Origin: Dendrobium chrysotoxum
Taxonomy: Eukaryota > Streptophyta > Magnoliopsida > Asparagales > Orchidaceae
DNA: 64,000 bases
Reading direction: 5' to 3'
NCBI GenBank assembly: GCA_019925795.1
Contig: CM034311.1
Span: 46,285,374 to 46,349,373 of the forward strand
Shown: positions 57,372-64,000 of the stretch, piece by piece
Layout of the letters: the number at the start of each line of letters is the position of its first letter
Position numbering within the stretch: position 1 is the first letter of the stretch
Made by a program: the position numbers and the translations under genes
The notes under the pieces: generated by a model
The model's database searches: none
Told to the model about the DNA's origin: nothing
Seen by the model: the letters and a program-made list of their open reading frames with translations, nothing else

Positions 57372-59493
57372 ATGGCTACCTCAGTCATCAAACTTGGTGA
57401 TATCACATTACCCTCCCAACTCAAGTTTCTTATGTCCAATGTTAAAAACATTATCCATATTCAACTGCATGTTGATAACTATCCAACTTAGCATTCTCAA
57501 ATGCTCAAGCTGTTCACTACAAATGGCTTCAATTGGTATCTTGATGGTCCAACATTTTGCCTGCCCAAATACTCTATCTTTGACACCAAATAACCATCGC
57601 CAAACCCTCAACATATGCTTAGGATCCTCTTTGATCAAAACCTGACAATAGTCCTGTTTTCTACCATCTCACCTTCTATTCTACCTTACATTTTAAATTT
57701 GGACACCTGTCATGCTGTTTGGCAAACCCTTGAGCATCACCTCCAATCTACAAACTGATCAAGGGTTATTCAGCTAAAAAATGAGCTCCATTCTCTCACC
57801 ATGAAAAATCAGTCAATGATTGATTTTCTTTCAACTATCAAGTGGCTAGTAGATAACATTACCTTAGCAGGAGGATCAGTTGATATTGAAGATATCATTC
57901 TCTATATCTTGAATGGCTTACCGCCAAGCTATCAAGCATTCATAACCTCTATCTGCACCATTCTTGATCCCATAAGTCTCGATGATCTTTTTGTTACTAT
58001 GCAATAAAGAACTTAACTTATCTGACATTTCTCTCGCTCCAGATGCTCAGTTCTCTCTCACCTCTTTTCACACCAGAGGTCACAGATGGTTCTCCTTTAC
58101 TCGGGTCGTGGCAAAAACTCCTCCAATCCATGAGTCTTTCCTACTTGAAGCAATCGTACCAAAGCTCCAGTTAATTGTCAAATCTGTGGAAAACACAGTC
58201 ACTTCGCCTTCACCTGCTGGCATCGTTCAAACCTCAACTATGTTCCTCCAACTGTAACTGGTAATAAAGCCTTGTTCACTCACACAGGTGGACCGTCCAA
58301 TTTCCAGTACTTAGACAGTGGTGCAACTGCTCACTTGACTTCTGATCTCAAGTCCATCCAGTGGCCATCTAGTTACATTGGGTCTGATCTTGTTCCTATT
58401 GGTAACGATAGTCAATTTCCCATAAATCATTCGGGCAAGGGAATCCTCCCCGCTCCATCACATAATCTTTTTTTAACACCTCTTTTACATGTTACAAATT
58501 TCTCTCATAAACTTCTTTCTATCTCTATGCTAACTTCTAACAACAATAGTATCATTTTTGGCTATGTCATAAAGGATTGGATGAGCCTTCAATCCCTTCT
58601 TTGCAGTTCATGCCGTGACAGACTTTACCATGTGGAGCTTCTATCTACCAGTTCCTCTATTCTTGCCACAACTTTCATTTCTATTCCCGTATCGATTCTT
58701 TGGCACTACTGACTGGGTCATCCCAATGCTTCTACTCTTGCAGCTATAGCAAAAAATTCTCCTTATTTATATATTTCCTCCTCTTTTTTACAGTATGGAA
58801 CACTTGTGCTCTTTCCAAGAGCCATTGTTTTCCATTTAATGAATCAAAAAGTTTTTCTTCTGCTCCATTACAAATTATTTATGTTGATGTTTGGGGACCC
58901 TCTCTCATTTTTTCCAATGCTAGTTTTCAGTTTTATGTAATTTTTGTTGATGATTTCAGCCAATTTACTTGGTTTATCCTATGAAACAAAAAATTGAAAC
59001 TACAATTAAGTTCATAAACTTCAAAACACTTGTACAAAATCAATTCAACTCTTCCATTAAAATATTTAGAATTAATGACAGATGTGAATTCCTTGATAAT
59101 AATCTCAAAACCTTTTTAACCCATCACGGCATTCACCACCAATTCTCGTGCTCGCATACACGACAACAAAATGGTATCGCCGAATACAAACGATCTTTAA
59201 ACTATTCGAGCTCTTCTTTTTGAAGCTCAATTGCCTCCATGATTTTGGGTTGATTCTACCCTCACTGCCTTCTACCTCATCAATCGATTGCCATCCCCAA
59301 ACACTTTCAATCTCTCTTATTTTGAGCTTTTTTATAATCAAATTTTTTATTACTATCATCCTAGAATTTTTGGGTGTCGTTATTATCCTTGGCTTCAACA
59401 TTATTCCTCTCATTATCTTGCTCCATGCTCCACAATATGCAATTTTCTGGGTTACCCCTCTTCTCAAAAAGGTTATAGATGCTGCAATGCTAC
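57372..59493 (+). pseudogene. Copia gag-protease-integrase polyprotein remnant
   Basis: It begins MATSVIKLGDITLP at 57372. The UBN2-type gag has HLQSTN and then MKNQSMIDFLSTIKWLVDNI and ILNGLPPSYQAF (57801-58007). The protease motif LDSGATAHLTSD lies at about 58310. A GAG-pre-integrase segment follows (HKLLSISMLTSNN, then DRLYHVEL). The integrase core begins IIYVDVWGPS (first Asp), continues as INDRCEF at the second Asp, where the usual NGG is altered, and reaches QQNGIAEYK. Several stops and frame changes separate the pieces, so no active protein can be made. Confidence 0.85.
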
Positions 59494-62400
59494 TGGTTGA
59501 TTGAAAAATATATAGTTTTGAAAATTGTTTAATTTTTTTTTTTTTTTGGAAAATATTTAATTTCTGGAATTTAAATTTTATAATTGAACACTTATTATGA
59601 ATGATATATCACCTCGAAAAGTGAACATATCGTTCCCTAATAGGTTCAGATTATAAATATTTGAATTTATCTGATTATCGTAGTCAAACTCAAGGAGAAA
59701 CAATATATGATCCCTAAGAATCAAAATAATGTTTAATCCATTGTTTAACTATAATAATTCAGATAAGAGATCATTAATTTCATAATTAAAATTACGATTG
59801 TAATTTATATATCTATCTAGAAAAAGAAGATATCAATCACTATCGATAGTTTAAATATGACGATAATGATCATTAGGTTTGAATTTCCCAAAGATAATTA
59901 ATTAAGGGTTTTGAAAAAGCTTGATTTTGAAAATCTGGTCTGGGTTTCTAAATCTCCTACGAGCGCAAGCCCTCGTAGTTAATTACATCGTAGGAAACCA
60001 GAAAATTTCCTACGAAAACTCTCGATTAAAATAGCGATACGAATTTCATTTAAGAATTCAAAGATTGATATCAAAGAAGGTAGGGACTAGAATTTTCAAC
60101 CGGGAATGGTTCAATGTTGAACAGTTCTTTCTGGAGTCAAAGGAAGAAGAGTAGGAGGTATTTTGAGATTCTGAATTACTTCAGAAACACCTCAACTATC
60201 CTAAGTGTTGGGCTTGAATTTGATTGAAAGAAATGTTTTAATTTGAGTGATCAATTTTATTAGAAAGTGGGAATTAGATTCCCGAAAGATTGAGGTCTTA
60301 GGATTAAAAATCTGCCTCAGATCCTAAGTCTAAAATTGGGTACTGAAAATCAGTGACCCAGAACCTAGCTAATGCAATGCAATCTGGACTTACCCCGGCC
60401 TGGATTGGGGAGCCAGCTAAACCACCTAAACGCTTTTAAAACCATGAGTCAAAGTCTTTAAATGTAGAGTGGTTAAGGATATTGATTAAGATTGGTTTAA
60501 AGAATTGGGGTCGACATCTAGAGCAGATCCTAATTGACCCCTTAACATATGTTGGGTTAAATGTCTAAATAAAATGCAATTAAGATTTAGACTCGATTTT
60601 TAATTTGTATCTAATGCAATGCATGCTAGTTGACTCGATGAAATGCTTAAATTAATATGAAGCAGTTTTAAAATAGGCTTAAAAAATAGGTTTTATCCTA
60701 GAGATTGCACAACATCCCCTTGGACAGAACTGCACCCTAATAGGTCAGGTGGTCTGCCAGAACCCGCAGGCGGGGAGGTGCCTAACAAGGTAGAGAAAAG
60801 TTAATATGAATGCATGAAAAACTCCCGGCGAGTCTGGGCTTACTTCTTAAGAGCGTTAGAGTTTCTATCTGAGCTTAAAATTTTAAATTTTATTTAAGTA
60901 GAAAAGGTTAATGACCGTACCCTCACGAGCCTCCGATCGGGTTCCAGGCTAAATCAAAATCGACATGCAATAGCGCCAAATAAACTACTAAAAGCATGCG
61001 GGTCCTTAATCGCAATCAATACATCAATCAAATCAATTAAATAATTAAATCAATTAAATAAATATTCAAAATGAAAGTCCATGTGGCAAATGCCACTTAA
61101 TTATACAACCCAGGGTCTGCAGTAAAGTAAAGTGGCCGGGTACCACTGACTACAACCCGGATTCTACTCCTAAGACTCAAGTGACTTTGAGATTTGAGAT
61201 TCTTCTCGTTCTTCACTTCTTCGTCTCCTTAGAACTTCTTGGATCGTCGGGTCTGGATATCCAAATGAAAAGAAACTCCCCCTGAATAGGGGTGTTATCT
61301 TTTCTCTTTGGATACTTGAACTTCATCCTAATTTGGATCTCCAAATGGATAGGAACTCTCCCCTAAGGGATGTTCCTTCCTCTTTGGATTCCAAATTGGA
61401 TTTTAAATGTCTCAATCTCAAAGTACTTTAAATAATACAACTCGAAATCAAATCAAATTACATCAAATTGAAATTAAAAATCTAGACTCAACAACCTGCA
61501 GGGTTATCCTAATAATCAGCAGTTTATATTTGACATCCCAAGCAGTTAATATATTGAAATTTAAATGCTCAAACCAGCCACACTTGGCCATGCTCTTTTG
61601 ATTTAAAGGGGGACTTAAGCATTCTGGAGCACCTGTGCAATTTGATAATTATAATTTTGCCCCCTTTAATTTATGCCCTGTATGAGCATGGCCACCTGCA
61701 TAAGATTGAATCAGTACAAAACGTTCCTAGCCTAGGGGTAGATCTAACGTACAATCAATCAAATCAAAGTGCAGTAAATAAATAAACAATCACATCAATA
61801 TCAATTACTTAAATCTAGCAACCAGCATGCAATGAAAACCACGGAAAAATCCGGCACACGCAAGTAGCAGAAAAGTAAACACCGGCCTAACCTAAGACTA
61901 AAGTTGGTTGTCCTAACAAACCATTTAAAGTGTGTGAGGTAGGCTGTGTGGCTTTGATGTGTCCTAAATAGGATGATTTGATTGAAGTTGTTTAAAGTTC
62001 TAGTTGGTTGAAGGCTTCAGGGAAGATTTAATTTGAATTTAAATATTAATGACTTGAAATTGATTTTGAATTTGATTTTAATTGTTTGTTGGATATCACC
62101 TTTGTTTCACACCGAGGCCGTGAAGTTTATTTCACCTTCCTTGGGGCTAATTTAATAGCCTCGTAGGCCTGGGTTACCCAGTGGTACCCGATATCATTAA
62201 ATGATTTGAGTTTGATTTAAGGTTTAAAGGTTGATTAAATTTTAATTAGAATTGGTTGATTGCTGGTTTTAATGTTGATTTAAGATTTTCTGGAATTTTT
62301 AACAATTTATTGAATTTTGATATTTTTGGATTATTTTAATGATTTAATTAAAGGGTTAAAATTTGACTTTTTGATTTAAAGTGTTTTATGGAAATTCAAT

Positions 62401-64000
62401 ATTTTATTAAAATATTAGACCTTAATACGATCAGTTAGACAGTAAGTACACTGAAATTGGATTTTTCTACATTTTATTATGAAAGTTTGAAGTTTTGACT
62501 TGAATTTGAACTAAGTTTGACCAAAAGTTGACTTTTTCAAAATTAGTTGCTTTCTGGAAACTTAACATTTTTAATAAATATTAGAGCTTAAGATGAGTTG
62601 TATGCCTTTGAGTTTGCTCAATTTGGAGTTCATTTGAATTAGTTATGAATTTTTGAAGTTTTGAGTATTTAATGAATTATTTAAATTGTTTAATTAAAGC
62701 CCTTTTTGTGGTTTGAATCCAAATGATCTCCAAACTCCTTGAAATCAACTCCAAAGGTCAGGAATGACCTAAGGAGTGATTTCCAAGTGTTTGAGAAATT
62801 TTTGGAATTTTTAATTATTTTTAATTAATTAAATTAATTAAATATTGAATTTCAATTGAAATTAAATTAAACTTAATTTTGAAGTCCAGTCAAGGGGCTT
62901 TTATTTTTCATTGATTAAGGGTTCAATTCTGGTCAGTTTGAGGTATTATGTGTAATTTTTGGATTTAAACTTAATTTATTATATTTTCTGGAAGGTTTAA
63001 GGGCTTAATTAAGGTTCAAATTTGATTAAGCTAATTAAGGGGCTTAATGATTTCAAAATTCAGTGAAACTTTTCCTTAAGGCTGAGAGTGTCACTAAGTT
63101 TAAATGATTTGAGTTTCAAGTCAATAGGAAGTGAATCCTAATTATTGGAATTTTTCTAAGTTCTCTAAACTTAGGTCCTTAATTATTGTCCTTAATGTCA
63201 CTAGTTTTGAGTGGGTTTGAATCAAAGTTTATACTAACCCTTGATTTAACATATGCATGATAAATATATATACAAACACATTCAATCCTATGTCTAAGAG
63301 AGCCTTAAACTAAGTGGTGTGTGTATGTCCTTAAGCATGTAAAGATTTATACCAATTAAATATTCTTAATTAGACTAATGAATGATTATATCATAATCAT
63401 TCACTAGCACTCCCACATGATTTCTATTCAAGTATGTTGATCTATGTTTAAAATTTCGTAGTAGATCTCTCAACCTAAAATATTTAAGTATTTATGTATA
63501 TATTTCAAAATAATTTCAAAATATACTTAATCTATTTATAGGATTATATATAGATATAGGTTTTAAATTAAGCATACTTAAGATATGATTAGGGTGATTT
63601 TAATATCTAATTGAGAGACCTACTGATCTATTAAGATCATTTGAAAATAAGTTTCTTAATTTTTAAAATAATTGGCTTAATATTTAATTAATATTAAAAT
63701 AATTAAGTAATTAAAATAAGTTAAAATTAATCAAATTTTGATCTCTGAATTTGATTTCAAATCAAAGTGCTTAATTTTCTGAAAATTTTGATATATTATA
63801 CTTAATTTTCTGATTTAAAATGAATTTCTTATGAATTTTTGAGGTTTAAACCAATTAAAATAGATTTTTAAATAATTTTAAATTAATTAATGATTAAAAT
63901 AATTTTAAAATTATTTAATTTAAAACTTAAGAGTTTTCTGAAATTTTTAAATTATTTAAATGTATATACATACATATATATATTAATTTTCAAAAATGTT
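59494..64000 (-). repeat. Diverged Ogre-family LTR on the minus strand, partial
   Basis: Read on the minus strand, this is homologous to the giant LTR. Matches include the block at 60698-60785 (conserved block), 60345-60420 (CTGGCTCCCCAATCCAGGCC), 61258-61388 (twin hairpins), 61560-61700 (GCATGGCCAAGTGTGGCTG), 61870-61930 and 63100-63200. It begins TGGTTGATTG at 59494, an altered form of the reversed CCACCA end, inside the Copia integrase region. It runs out of the window, so its other end and the element body are unseen. Divergence is much higher than between the two LTRs of the complete element. No protein coding seen. Confidence 0.8.

Larger units (their letters stand above)
57080..59493 (+). 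mobile_element. 5' half of a Copia retrotransposon (Ale-like), truncated
   Basis: A short 5' LTR (57080-57264) is followed by the primer site TGGTATCAAAG (57265-57275), a variant of the initiator-tRNA-Met site. Decayed gag, protease, GAG-pre-integrase and integrase follow in order. The sequence stops at the Copia FLGYPSSQKGYRC motif, where a minus-strand Ogre-family LTR begins, so reverse transcriptase and the 3' LTR lie beyond the window or are lost. Short LTR and domain order fit Ale/Ivana-type Copia. Confidence 0.82.

Overview
The window looks like an intergenic, transposon-packed stretch of a flowering-plant nuclear genome. It is AT-rich, it holds one intact plant-type gene (a BAHD acyltransferase with GC-rich codons), and nearly everything else is nested plant transposable elements: Tat/Ogre-type Ty3-gypsy, Copia, MULE, CACTA, Tourist-like and hAT-like elements, and a Cassandra-type TRIM. 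I cannot name the species; the GC-rich single-exon gene is compatible with a monocot but does not prove it.

Region by region. 1-4798 is the 3' part of a non-autonomous gypsy-type element: a shortened gag, three different tandem-repeat arrays, a GC-rich palindromic island, a polypurine tract and a 1,020-bp LTR (called family A here). 5151-6221 holds three short Tourist-like MITEs. 6591-8621 is a probable hAT-like element hosting a family A solo LTR with target duplication CATGT. 9154-17295 is an 8.1-kb Mutator-like element (MULE) with long inverted repeats, a decayed transposase, a plant mobile domain (PMD) gene and a nested Copia-like solo LTR. 17504-22466 is a minus-strand family A LTR split by a gypsy-type solo LTR, itself split by a second Copia-like solo LTR. 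22942-24700 is the BAHD gene. 25836-26351 is a Cassandra-type TRIM whose LTRs carry 5S-rRNA-derived sequence. 26500-29744 is a relict coding sequence interrupted by a CACTA end and by a gypsy-type solo LTR.

29750-55540 is a 25.8-kb Ogre/Tat-type retrotransposon with 7.16-kb LTRs, an exact 5-bp target duplication (GTGCT), a primer-binding site, a long gag, protease, reverse transcriptase, two RNase H domains, integrase and a repeat-rich 3' untranslated region. LTR identity of about 99 percent (by eye) suggests recent insertion, but stop codons and frame changes break the coding region. 57080-59493 is the 5' half of a Copia element, cut by another, diverged Ogre-family LTR on the minus strand (59494 to the window end).

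The most interesting signals are non-coding: twin hairpins in the giant LTR whose stems keep pairing through compensatory changes in a diverged copy, a highly conserved 89-bp block in the same LTR, and palindromic motifs in the Copia-like LTRs that changed on both arms together. I see no rRNA or tRNA gene, no CRISPR array and no operon-like gene system.
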